Source: Mesobacterium_A sp034670065
GTDB taxonomy: Bacteria > Pseudomonadota > Alphaproteobacteria > Rhodobacterales > Rhodobacteraceae
Length of the DNA stretch: 64,000 nucleotides
Assembly: GCA_034670065.1 (NCBI GenBank)
Contig: JAXMOG010000002.1
Span: forward strand, 744,001-808,000
Reading direction: 5' to 3'
Shown here: piece after piece, positions 9,036-16,615 of the stretch
Numbering within the stretch: the first letter of the stretch is position 1
Layout of the letters: each line of letters opens with the position of its first letter
Notes under the pieces: generated by a model
Seen by the model: only the letters and a program-made list of their open reading frames with translations
What the model was told of the DNA's origin: nothing
The model's database searches: none
Position numbers and translations under genes: made by a program

Positions 9036-9226
9036 GTTGCCCGATTTGTTCCAAAGACACTGATCCGGCTGTGCGTCCGTTCTGTTCCAAGCGCTGCGCA
9101 GATATTGATTTGGGCAAGTGGCTGAAGGGCGATTATGCGATGCCGTCCAATGACCCTGATGACATTGAAGAGGCATTGGACGCTGCGGTACGTGCGGCCG
9201 AAGAAACAGTGCCGCGCCCGCATTGA
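9032..9226 (+). CDS. yacG: DNA gyrase inhibitor / zinc-binding protein YacG
   Basis: A 64-residue zinc-ribbon protein. The four zinc ligands are Cys3, Cys6, Cys18 and Cys22 (CPIC and CSKRC), followed by the family block DIDLGKWLKGDY. In E. coli YacG binds GyrB and inhibits gyrase. The start is a GTG overlapping the previous stop by four bases, so it is the last gene of a translationally coupled run. It converges with the ImuA-like gene with only 7 bases between stops. Confidence 0.95.
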   Translation: MSCPICSKDTDPAVRPFCSKRCADIDLGKWLKGDYAMPSNDPDDIEEALDAAVRAAEETVPRPH

Positions 9227-9233
9227 CCGTATC

Positions 9234-9836
9234 TTAGGCGTCTGTTGGCGCCAGATACGGGCCTTTTTCCTTTATCTGAACCATCCAGCGTTTCTGCGGC
9301 GCAGTGCGTGCGCGCAGCCGATCCAATTGCCATTGGTTTTTGCCATCTTGGTGCTGCGGCTCGATTTTCCAGCGGCTTTCCACGCCCGGCGCGCCGCCTT
9401 CTCCGGGGGTTAGAAGCAGGCCCAGCGGTTGGTTGGGGCCGGTTTCCATCCCGGACTCGGCTGACAGGTGTAACCGCCGCACTGGTGTCAGGGCAGGGGG
9501 CGCGGGCAGATCGGCCACCACAAAAGGCACAGCCCCAGAGCGGAGTATCTCTTCCATCGCCCAAAGCACATCTTCTGGGCGGCGTGGGCTGAGAAACGTG
9601 AATTGCTGAGGCGGGGCAAAGGCCCGGATACCATCTGGGTTCAGCGGGTCAGAGCCCCAAGCCGGCGCAATCCAGAAAACCGGGCCGGTGATACGAGATG
9701 CGACCATCATCGCCATACTGCGCCGTGCACGGCCACAGATTTCATGCACCCGCGCTAGGGTCAGGTCCAAGCCATCCATAACCGTAAGGGCGGGACGTGT
9801 TTGAAGCGTTCGGCGAGTCAGTAAGGCATGAGGCAT
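9234..9836 (-). CDS. ImuA-like (RecA/SulA-related) protein, SOS regulated
   Basis: A 200-residue protein resembling ImuA, the mutasome accessory factor that works with ImuB and DnaE2. What I see is the ImuA layout: VHEICGR, the strand GPVFWIAPAW, VLWAMEEILRSGAVPFVVA, a WKIEP strand and a final WQLDRLRART / RWMVQI stretch. The Walker A site of RecA is lost (EICGRARRSMA has no GK-S/T). No imuB or dnaE2 follows; the gene stands alone. I start it at the ATG at 9836 rather than 9860 because a promoter with a LexA box covers 9843-9871. A SulA-like division inhibitor is the alternative. Confidence 0.75.
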   Translation of the reverse strand: MPHALLTRRTLQTRPALTVMDGLDLTLARVHEICGRARRSMAMMVASRITGPVFWIAPAWGSDPLNPDGIRAFAPPQQFTFLSPRRPEDVLWAMEEILRSGAVPFVVADLPAPPALTPVRRLHLSAESGMETGPNQPLGLLLTPGEGGAPGVESRWKIEPQHQDGKNQWQLDRLRARTAPQKRWMVQIKEKGPYLAPTDA

Positions 9837-9842
9837 GCCGTT

Positions 9843-9871
9843 ACTATAGGGTGTTCTCATTTTGTTCTCAA
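9843..9871 (-). promoter_or_regulatory. SOS promoter with LexA box in the spacer
   Basis: On the minus strand a TTGAGA -35 box (9871-9866), a 17-base spacer and a TATAGT -10 box (9848-9843) are seen, each one base from consensus. The spacer contains GAAC-N7-GAAC (9867-9853), the direct-repeat LexA operator known from Rhodobacter and other Alphaproteobacteria. Repressor binding there would block RNA polymerase. The predicted transcription start falls on or beside the A of the ATG at 9836, which suggests a leaderless messenger. Confidence 0.8.
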
Positions 9872-10219
9872 TGGGGTTCGCGCCATCAAATCGTGACTGT
9901 CTCCTGCAAGATCATGCAAAATAAGGGTTTTAGAGTCACCATTTTAACTGTTGCTAACTAGCGACATTACCTGACTTTCAAATTACGTAAACGGTAATCA
10001 TACCCGGCCAAAGTTGACACGTGAGAGATTTGATGCACTTTGGCGTCAGTCGGCGATTTTGGGGTAAAACCTGAGTCGTCGGTAAGTTTTAACAAGTGCG
10101 GCCAAACGGCCAATTTTATGGCCGGGGCAGTATTGCCCCGGCCGCGCAATTCAATCCCAACGACATTTGACAGGGCCACCTCCCGAGCTACCTTTTTCGA
10201 AAGGGCAAAGGAGAAACGT
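9872..10219. other. Intergenic region between the SOS promoter and the DUF4864 gene
   Basis: About 350 bases with no convincing reading frame. A TTGACA hexamer lies at 10014-10019 on the plus strand, but no good -10 box sits 16 to 18 bases later. A perfect hairpin follows at 10120-10143. The DUF4864 ribosome site AAAGGAG is at 10207-10213. The length leaves room for a structured leader or a small RNA. Confidence 0.5.
10120..10143. other. Perfect 10-bp hairpin without T tract
   Basis: GGCCGGGGCA (10120-10129), loop GTAT, TGCCCCGGCC (10134-10143). The stem is perfect and very GC rich, but neither strand has a run of T after it, so it is not a classical terminator. It lies 77 bases before the DUF4864 start and could be part of its leader, or the end of a short RNA. 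The same core stem recurs at 13060 and 51367. Confidence 0.7.
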
Positions 10220-10630
10220 ATGGCAAATCGATGGATCCAGGGCCTGATCCTGGCATTGGCAATGATGGGGACTCAGGCGCTTGCTGATGTTGCAGGTGAT
10301 GTCCGCCAAACAATCACTCAACAGATCGACGCTTTCCAGAAAAACGATGTGAACACCGCGTTTGAGTACGCAAGCCCTGGAATTCAAAGCATGTTTCGAT
10401 CTGCAGAGAATTTTGGAGCGATGGTGCAAAACGGCTATCCCATGGTGTGGCGGCCAAAGGACGTGCGGTTTGGGGCCTTGTCGCAACGCGGAGATGCTTG
10501 GCTGCAAACGGTATTGATCCGGGATGCTGCCGGCGTGATCCATGCACTGGAATACCGGATGGAACAGCTTGATGGCGCATGGCGCATCGCAGGGGTTCGC
10601 TTTTTTGCAGTGCCGGAGCTTGCTGCCTGA
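10220..10630 (+). CDS. DUF4864 domain-containing exported protein
   Basis: A 136-residue protein with a clear signal peptide (hydrophobic stretch ending near ALAD, about residue 22). The mature part is a small alpha/beta fold of the DUF4864 family with VRQTITQQIDAFQKNDVNTA and AFEYASPGIQSMF, resembling NTF2-like proteins. Function is unknown and a periplasmic location is inferred. The ATG is preceded by AAAGGAG. It is a single gene, with 138 bases to the start of the beta-helix gene downstream. Confidence 0.85.
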   Translation: MANRWIQGLILALAMMGTQALADVAGDVRQTITQQIDAFQKNDVNTAFEYASPGIQSMFRSAENFGAMVQNGYPMVWRPKDVRFGALSQRGDAWLQTVLIRDAAGVIHALEYRMEQLDGAWRIAGVRFFAVPELAA

Positions 10631-10768
10631 TCACCGCACGCTGAGCCGAGATCTTATTAACACTTTCCTAGCCATTGTGAGCCGTGCCCAAAACTTGGGT
10701 TCGGCTACGTGAACCAGCCGCGCCGTGCCGTGCCGCCCCGGCGCAGGGCTGATGGAAAGGGAAGTGCA

Positions 10769-13054
10769 ATGAACAAAGCGATTACCGATGGGCTCGTCCT
10801 GATGCCGCCACCATTTTCTGCGGGGCTTGGCCTATGGTCGAGCGGGGACGGAACACCCGGTTCGCCGACGTATAACAACCAAGGCAACGCGGCCTATGTT
10901 CCGGCTGACCAGGATTTTGGTGGCTGTTTGGAATTGCAGAAAACAGACAATGTTCAAAAGCTGCGCCATATGGGGCAAACTCCGATTTTGCCGGGATGCT
11001 ACTTACAAGTCACTGTTCGCATCAAAGCGGTATCTGGCAGTTTGCCCAACGTACGCGTGGCTGCTTGGGCCGGAGATGCCGCCGGAAACGCGGTTGCCGG
11101 ACTGCCCTTGAACGGTGTTGAAACCACACTTACGCAATATGGCACCGTGGTTGAGGTGTCTGCGATCATCGGCACTGGTCATCGGGCCGGGGTAGATATG
11201 CCTTGGGGATTAACGCCGGTCTATGCGCATATTGGGCTGGATTTAACCGGGCCAACGGGCGGCGTGGTGCGGATTGACGATCTGATCGTCGAGGATGCCA
11301 CGAGAGTGTTCCTGCGCGATATGATGGATTGGGTTGATGTGCGCGACTACGGAGCGGTTGGTGATGGTATAACAGATGATACATCTGCTTTCTTAGCCGC
11401 TGATGCTGCAGCTACAGGTGGCGGTGTGTTGGTTTCGGAGGGCACATACCATCTGGGTCAAGATGTTACGTTTGACAATCGAGTCCGGTTTGAAGGGCAA
11501 GTGACCATGCCGGTCGCGGCGATCCTGACCTTGTCCAAAAACTTCGAGCTGCCTAGCTATATTGATGCTTTCGGGTCCGAAGAAGTGGCGTTTCGCAAAG
11601 CCTTTCAGTGCCTATTGAACAACGCCGACCACGAGAGTCTGGATTTGGGCGGCCGCCGCATTTCTGTGTCCGGCCCGATCGATATGCAGGCGGCTGTGCC
11701 CAACCGTACGTCATATGCGCAGCGGCGGGTGATCCGGAACGGGCAGTTGCGCGCAGAGGATACCGGGGCCTGGGCCCCGCAGCAGGTGACCAGTGTGGGA
11801 ACCTATGATCCAGCCGTGCCGACCCGTTTGTCAAATGTGACCAACATTGCCAATGTTCAGGTTGGATCGCTGGTTCAGGGCGCTGGTGTTGGACGTGAAG
11901 TCTACGTGCGTGATGTGAATGTTGCGGCGCAAACCTTGACCCTGTCGATGCCCTTGTCGGATGCTACTGGTTCCCAAACCTTCACCTTTACCAGATTTCA
12001 ATTTCTTCTGGATTTCAGTGGGTTCGCATCATTGCAGGACTTCGAACTGACCGATGTGGAATTTCAGTGCAACGGTCTGGCAAGTGGTGCGTTGCTGGCC
12101 ATCGACGGGTCGATCATGCAATTCCGGGATTGCGTGTTTAATCGACCGGGGCATCGCGGGATCGCCTCTCCGGGGGAAGCATGTCAGGGGATGCTGGTAG
12201 ATCGTTGCAAGTTTCTGAGCAACGAGAGCAGCGTCTTGGCCCAAAATCGTGGCTCGATTGCGCTAAGCGCCAATGCCAACGATGTGAAACTGCGCGACAA
12301 CCGAGCGACCCGCTTTAAGCATTTTGCCGTGTTGAGCGGGTCATACATCATTGTCTCGAACAACCACTTCTTTCAGGGGGATGATGCGGCGAACGGCGTG
12401 CGCACAGCTGGCATCGTTCTGACGCAGCGCAATTGTCATGCAACCATCTCGGGCAATTATATCGATAACTGCTCAATCGAATGGACCAATGAGCGGGAGC
12501 CTGATCCGAATTTCAGTGGCGGGTTTGGGTTTTCGGGATTGTCGATGAACGACAATATCTGCCTGTGTAGTAATGTTGCGCCTTGGTTCGCTTTTTTGGT
12601 TATCAAGCCATATGGAACCGGGCATTTTGTGAACGGTCTTAGCGTAACCGGCAACACATTCCGCACGATTGGTGGCACGATTGACAGGGTGGATCGCGTG
12701 GACACCAGCTTTGCACCGCTGGATTTGTCGCGGATGTTCCGGATCGATTACGCGGCCAACACCTACCACAATGTGACAACCCGTTCTTACAACCCGCTGA
12801 TAGTTTCGCATGCACAAAATACGGCAGCTGTTCAGTGGGATGTGGATACGGCTGGTCAGCTGCCATTTGCGGGTCAGGCGCTGGATGTTTCGGGCTTGGT
12901 GGCGCGCGGACGGGTGGAGACATCGAACAATACCACCCGGTATGATTTGCCCTATACCACCACGCAACATGGCACGAACAAGGACCATGTGTTGCTGGTT
13001 TGGCCAACCGGGGTCAGAGGGACGATGAACGTGACAGTTCGTTGTGACAAATAA
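10769..13054 (+). CDS. Right-handed beta-helix (pectate lyase 3 superfamily) protein, tail-fibre-like
   Basis: A 761-residue protein without a signal peptide. The N-terminal 190 or so residues form a beta-rich domain (WSSGDGTPGSPTY). Next comes VRDYGAVGDGITDDTSAF, the classic entry to the pectate-lyase-3 / GH28-related helix found in phage tail spikes and polysaccharide enzymes. Repeated coils with VSNNHFF, ISGNYIDN and VTGNTFRTI follow, then a compact C-terminal domain (LVWPTGVRGTMNVTV). I start at the ATG at 10769, which has a purine-rich ribosome site, rather than a GTG 60 bases upstream. Enzymatic activity is unproven; the lack of an export signal fits a tail fibre released by lysis. Confidence 0.85.
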   Translation: MNKAITDGLVLMPPPFSAGLGLWSSGDGTPGSPTYNNQGNAAYVPADQDFGGCLELQKTDNVQKLRHMGQTPILPGCYLQVTVRIKAVSGSLPNVRVAAWAGDAAGNAVAGLPLNGVETTLTQYGTVVEVSAIIGTGHRAGVDMPWGLTPVYAHIGLDLTGPTGGVVRIDDLIVEDATRVFLRDMMDWVDVRDYGAVGDGITDDTSAFLAADAAATGGGVLVSEGTYHLGQDVTFDNRVRFEGQVTMPVAAILTLSKNFELPSYIDAFGSEEVAFRKAFQCLLNNADHESLDLGGRRISVSGPIDMQAAVPNRTSYAQRRVIRNGQLRAEDTGAWAPQQVTSVGTYDPAVPTRLSNVTNIANVQVGSLVQGAGVGREVYVRDVNVAAQTLTLSMPLSDATGSQTFTFTRFQFLLDFSGFASLQDFELTDVEFQCNGLASGALLAIDGSIMQFRDCVFNRPGHRGIASPGEACQGMLVDRCKFLSNESSVLAQNRGSIALSANANDVKLRDNRATRFKHFAVLSGSYIIVSNNHFFQGDDAANGVRTAGIVLTQRNCHATISGNYIDNCSIEWTNEREPDPNFSGGFGFSGLSMNDNICLCSNVAPWFAFLVIKPYGTGHFVNGLSVTGNTFRTIGGTIDRVDRVDTSFAPLDLSRMFRIDYAANTYHNVTTRSYNPLIVSHAQNTAAVQWDVDTAGQLPFAGQALDVSGLVARGRVETSNNTTRYDLPYTTTQHGTNKDHVLLVWPTGVRGTMNVTVRCDK

Positions 13055-13059
13055 GTGCG

Positions 13060-13086
13060 ACCGGGGCGAATTGCCCCGGTTTTTTT
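13060..13086 (+). terminator. Rho-independent terminator of the beta-helix gene
   Basis: ACCGGGGC (13060-13067), loop GAATT, GCCCCGGT (13073-13080), then a run of seven T (13080-13086). It begins 5 bases after the stop codon, so the beta-helix gene ends its transcript here and the ParA gene needs its own promoter. Confidence 0.92.
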
Positions 13087-13155
13087 CTGTTGACCGAAGT
13101 CATGCTGCAACTGCGAAATAACCTGTTATGTTAAGGGGGAATCGGGGGAAAAGAC

Positions 13156-13809
13156 ATGACTGGACTGGTGTTGACAGTGGCCCAGCAAAAGGGCGGTTCT
13201 GGCAAAACCACGCTGGCTGCCAATTTGGCAATTGGCTTTCGGCAGGTGGGGAAAACCGTTGCCTTGGTGGACATCGATCCGCAAGGCAGTTTGGGACGTT
13301 GGTTTATGGCCCGCGCCGAAGATGATCCGTCTTTGGTGGAAGGGATGGAGTTTTCCACGTCATCTGCATGGGGCATTACATATGAGTGCCGCAAATTGAG
13401 CGACAAGTTCGATGTGGTGATCGTGGATACCCCGCCAAAAGCCGACAGTGATCTGCGCCCGGCCTTGCGCGTGGCGGATCTGATCGTTGTGCCTGTTTCG
13501 GTCAGCCATGTGGATTTATGGGCAACCGAGGGCGTGTTGGATCTGGCCAAGCGTGAAAACAAGCCTGGTTTGGTGGTGATGAACCGCGCACGTCCCAATA
13601 CACGGCTTGCCGTTGAGGTGGCCGAGGCTGCCAAGAAGCTGGACGCGATGGTCGCTACAGCGCAGTTGGGCAATCGGGTGATCTATGCCGAAGCACTGGG
13701 GCGGGGGCGCGGCGCGTCTGAAGGCCCCAAGGGTCCTGCGCGGGAAGAAGTGGCCGCCTTGACGGCTGAGGTTACTCAATGTCTGGAATCGCAGAACGAG
13801 CTGGGCTAA
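13156..13809 (+). CDS. ParA/MinD-type ATPase (orphan)
   Basis: A 217-residue deviant Walker ATPase. The P-loop KGGSGKTT carries the signature lysine, followed by ALVDIDPQGSLGRWF (switch I region) and VVIVDTPPKADSD (Walker B). At this length it matches the small ParA forms that position plasmids, chemoreceptor arrays, carboxysomes or flagella on the nucleoid. There is no N-terminal HTH and no parB next to it, so it is not the chromosomal ParA. The gene is followed after 24 bases by a kinase-like gene that may be its functional partner. Confidence 0.9.
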   Translation: MTGLVLTVAQQKGGSGKTTLAANLAIGFRQVGKTVALVDIDPQGSLGRWFMARAEDDPSLVEGMEFSTSSAWGITYECRKLSDKFDVVIVDTPPKADSDLRPALRVADLIVVPVSVSHVDLWATEGVLDLAKRENKPGLVVMNRARPNTRLAVEVAEAAKKLDAMVATAQLGNRVIYAEALGRGRGASEGPKGPAREEVAALTAEVTQCLESQNELG

Positions 13810-13833
13810 ACGGGTAAAAAACCCGAGTTCTTA

Positions 13834-14676
13834 ATGATTGACCATGACGCCCTGCGCGACCTGATACTGTCTGATGCAGCCGAACGCGGCGCGCCTATCT
13901 CAAAGCTGGGGTATTTTTGCGCGCCATTCCGTCCGAAACACGGGCCATTTGCGGATAAGGTCATCAAGGTCTATCGCGGCTTGTCCGATGGGGTCGCGTT
14001 GGAGCGTCTGGGTCAATACCATGATGACTATGTGCGTGCGCTGCAAACCACCGGCGTGCCGATGCCTGAAACCCGATTTTGCTTGTTGAAAATGGATGGC
14101 GGGCGCATTCCTGTGATCGTCCAAGCGGCTTTGCCTGCTGACAGCATGATGCGTGACAAGATGCTGGCCGAACCGTTGGACGACACCTTGGCCTATATGC
14201 AAATGGCCGGAGAGGTGATTGCCACTTTCTGGAACAATGCAGATCAATTTAACACGCGCATTGGATTTCACCCATCGATCCGCAACTTCGCCATTGCCGA
14301 TGGTCAGGCCATCTTTTTTGACAGTTTTCCACCGCTGATCCACTACAGCCGCCCTGAAATGGGGCGCATGTTGCTGCAGTTTTCGGACAAGCGGTTGATG
14401 CGTGTCGTTGGGCCGTTCTTACAAAAGAAGGTCACCGGAATTCAGGATGAATGGTATTCGGCGCCTGAAACACTGATCGGTCTTGTCGGCTCTGCCTGCC
14501 GATTGCGCCCGGAAAATGCGCAGGCCTATCTGGACTGGGGCCGTGGTTTTGCCGCCAGCCATATGCCGCGCTGGCAGGATGAAGCGATTGCCGGTCTTCT
14601 GGCGCCACCACGCTTGCCCGGATACTGGACCGGGTTTCGCAAGCTGTTGGGGTTGCAGGGCGAACCAAACGTCTAA
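13834..14676 (+). CDS. Kinase-fold-like protein (probable DUF6206 family)
   Basis: A 280-residue protein I assign tentatively to DUF6206. The pattern recalls the aminoglycoside phosphotransferase/kinase fold: DKVIKVYRG could hold the beta-3 lysine, and GFHPSIRNFAIADG followed by FFDSFPP looks like the catalytic loop and metal-binding segment. The catalytic Asp expected in the loop is Ser (HPSIRN), so it may be a pseudokinase. No membrane segment is seen. It starts 24 bases after the ParA stop; a short hairpin (13811-13825) in that gap has no T run. Functional link to ParA is inference. Confidence 0.65.
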   Translation: MIDHDALRDLILSDAAERGAPISKLGYFCAPFRPKHGPFADKVIKVYRGLSDGVALERLGQYHDDYVRALQTTGVPMPETRFCLLKMDGGRIPVIVQAALPADSMMRDKMLAEPLDDTLAYMQMAGEVIATFWNNADQFNTRIGFHPSIRNFAIADGQAIFFDSFPPLIHYSRPEMGRMLLQFSDKRLMRVVGPFLQKKVTGIQDEWYSAPETLIGLVGSACRLRPENAQAYLDWGRGFAASHMPRWQDEAIAGLLAPPRLPGYWTGFRKLLGLQGEPNV

Positions 14677-14741
14677 GGGGCGCAATTCTTTTTGGTGAAA
14701 CCCGCGAAGCGTGCAAAACTGTATGCCTAGGAGGAGTTTCC

Positions 14742-15059
14742 ATGCCACAGATCACCGTCCCCGCCAAAGGTCAGACTGTTGTGACCACTTTTGAGACAAC
14801 GCCAGGCACGTGTCAGGATTTGCTGGACGCGCTGACCGATGCGTATTCGGTCTTCATTTCAAAACAGCCGGGCTTCATTGCGGCTGGCCTGCATGCCAAT
14901 GACGCGCAGACACGCATTGCCAACTATTCGCAATGGGAACGGCGCGAAGACTTTCAAGCCATGTTGCGCACCGACGAGATGCGTTCGCGCAACCGTGAGA
15001 TCAACGCGCTGTGCCGCAGTTTTGAACCGGTGATGTATGACGTTGTTGCGGTTTTCTGA
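14742..15059 (+). CDS. Antibiotic biosynthesis monooxygenase (ABM) domain protein
   Basis: A 105-residue protein of the dimeric alpha+beta barrel ABM fold. Typical features are VVTTFETTPGTCQDLLDAL, the QPGFIAAGLHAN strand and IANYSQWERREDF. Such proteins act as small monooxygenases, haem-degrading enzymes or redox-stress factors; none of these can be chosen here. A strong AGGAGGAG site precedes the ATG. It begins a short plus-strand group of stress-type genes. Confidence 0.87.
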   Translation: MPQITVPAKGQTVVTTFETTPGTCQDLLDALTDAYSVFISKQPGFIAAGLHANDAQTRIANYSQWERREDFQAMLRTDEMRSRNREINALCRSFEPVMYDVVAVF

Positions 15060-15123
15060 CTAATATCAAAGACGCATTGGCCGCAAAGGCGCATGGTTGG
15101 CTTACCTTAGAAAGGGGGAGACC

Positions 15124-15531
15124 ATGTATAAGAATATTCTCGTACCCATTGCGTTTGATGATGATGCCAAGGTCACAGCGGCGTTGGACGTCGCGCGGCA
15201 ACTGGCCGATGAGAAGACGCAAATCACGCTTTTGCACGTTATGGAACATATCCCTGGATACGCCATAACCTATGTTCCTCAGGAGTATCTGACCGAGTCG
15301 AGAGGCGCGGTTCAATCGGAACTGGACGATCTGGCAAGCAAGCTGAACCACGCCACGGGCGTTGTGATTGAAGGCCACTCTGGGCGCTCAATCGCGGATT
15401 TTTCTGATACCAACGATATTGATTGCATCGTGGTCGCGTCTCATCGGCCGGGTATGCAGGATCTGCTTCTGGGCTCTACGGCGGCTTATGTTGTGCGCCA
15501 CGCAAAATGCGCGGTTCATGTTGTTCGCTGA
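15124..15531 (+). CDS. Universal stress protein (UspA family)
   Basis: A 135-residue single-domain Usp. The N-terminus YKNILVPIAFDDD and the C-terminal nucleotide-binding block VVASHRPGMQDLLLGSTAAYVV carry the ATP-binding G-x2-G-x9-G-S/T type motif. The ATG at 15124 follows an AAAGGGGGAG site, so I prefer it to an in-frame TTG 27 bases upstream. Usp proteins are made under starvation and oxidative stress; position next to ABM and hemerythrin genes agrees with that. Confidence 0.93.
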   Translation: MYKNILVPIAFDDDAKVTAALDVARQLADEKTQITLLHVMEHIPGYAITYVPQEYLTESRGAVQSELDDLASKLNHATGVVIEGHSGRSIADFSDTNDIDCIVVASHRPGMQDLLLGSTAAYVVRHAKCAVHVVR

Positions 15532-15565
15532 TTGACAATTGGTCAGCGCGGCGCGTCTTTAGGGC

Positions 15566-16114
15566 ATGTCTGACGAACTTTCCCTGACGCACCGCGATGG
15601 CCTTCCTGATGCTTTGCGCGTGTTGCTCGACGCTTACCCGCGCGCTGACTGGCCCGGCCATAGTAACTTTGGTGGGCTGGTGCAGTTCTGGTTAGACCGT
15701 CACCTGATGTTCCGCCGTCTATGCGCAACGTTGCAAGCAGATGCACAAGCGGCGGTGGATGGGGAAATGGACCCACAAAAATACCGCGCGCGCGTGTCGC
15801 AATTGGGCGGAATGCTGGTGAACCAGTTGCATGGGCATCACCAAATCGAAGATGCGCATTACTTTCCCGTCTTGATGCAGATCGAGACGCGGCTGGAGCG
15901 TGGTTTCAACATTCTGGATCGTGATCATCATGATCTGGATGGTTTGCTTTCGCGGTTTACGGACAAAGCCAATGCCGTATTGCAAGGGGGCGCAGCGGGA
16001 CCGTTGCTGACAGAGGTGGAGGGGTTTGAAACCTTCCTCAACCGGCATCTGGAGGATGAGGAAGATTTGGTGGTTCCTGTGATTCTGAAACACGGGCCTG
16101 AAGGGCTGACATAA
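15566..16114 (+). CDS. Hemerythrin HHE domain protein
   Basis: A 182-residue protein with the di-iron four-helix hemerythrin fold. Iron ligands are suggested by HGHHQIEDAHYFP, DRDHHDLDGLL and RHLEDEEDLVVPVI. These proteins bind oxygen or nitric oxide or handle iron-sulfur repair. No partner oxidoreductase lies beside it, but trxC follows 66 bases downstream. Cytoplasmic location is inferred from the lack of a signal peptide. Confidence 0.9.
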   Translation: MSDELSLTHRDGLPDALRVLLDAYPRADWPGHSNFGGLVQFWLDRHLMFRRLCATLQADAQAAVDGEMDPQKYRARVSQLGGMLVNQLHGHHQIEDAHYFPVLMQIETRLERGFNILDRDHHDLDGLLSRFTDKANAVLQGGAAGPLLTEVEGFETFLNRHLEDEEDLVVPVILKHGPEGLT

Positions 16115-16180
16115 GGGGTGGTCTTGCGAATTCGCGTGGATCGACTACGTATTCTGAATAACATATATTTAGGGGCTTAA

Positions 16181-16615
16181 ATGTCTGACGCTGTAAAACT
16201 GACCTGTCTGGAATGTGCGCAAGTGAATCGCGTACCGGCGGAGCGCATTTCCGAAAAACCCAAATGTGGAACCTGTGGCGCATCGATGATGCCAACCAAG
16301 GCGGTTGAGATCACACCGGACGTTCTGCGCAAAGCATCGCGCAATGATGACATTCCGTTGATCGTGGATTTCTGGGCGCCTTGGTGTGGCCCCTGCCGAA
16401 CAATGGCACCGGAATTCAGCAAGGCGGCCAGTGCCCTTTCAGGTAGTGCGCGTTTTGTTAAGGTGAATACCGAAGACTACCCGCAGGTCGCCGGTCAGAA
16501 CCGCATTCGGGGCATTCCAACCATGATACGTTTCACCAAGGGACGTGAGGTTGCCCGTCAGTCGGGTGCGATGAAGGCAGATCGTATCATCGGCTGGGTG
16601 ACGCAGGCGGCTTAA
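16181..16615 (+). CDS. trxC: Thioredoxin 2
   Basis: A 144-residue cytoplasmic disulfide reductase. The N-terminal zinc finger, which sets TrxC apart from TrxA, is seen as Cys9/Cys12 and Cys29/Cys32. The redox centre is WCGPC at Cys69 and Cys72, with the cis-proline loop GIPTMIRF. It is typically induced by oxidative stress, in keeping with its neighbours. Its stop codon TAA overlaps the stop codon of the opposing PfkB gene by two bases. Confidence 0.97.
   Translation: MSDAVKLTCLECAQVNRVPAERISEKPKCGTCGASMMPTKAVEITPDVLRKASRNDDIPLIVDFWAPWCGPCRTMAPEFSKAASALSGSARFVKVNTEDYPQVAGQNRIRGIPTMIRFTKGREVARQSGAMKADRIIGWVTQAA

Noticed and set aside
7986..9176. 396-codon open frame on the minus strand
   Set aside because: Antisense to the RNase E/G gene and overlapping maf and yacG; no family features.
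9864..9879. A third GTTC beside the LexA box
   Set aside because: Its spacing is 8 bases, not 7, so it does not form a second overlapping LexA site.
9945..9959. CtrA-like half sites (TTAAC and CTAAC)
   Set aside because: The spacing and second half do not match TTAA-N7-TTAA.
13156..13809. Chromosomal partition gene parA
   Set aside because: No parB follows and it is not near gid/mnm genes; the size fits an orphan cargo-positioning ATPase.
13811..13825. Terminator between the ParA and kinase-like genes
   Set aside because: The hairpin CGGGT/ACCCG has only 5 pairs and no T run; the genes are probably cotranscribed.
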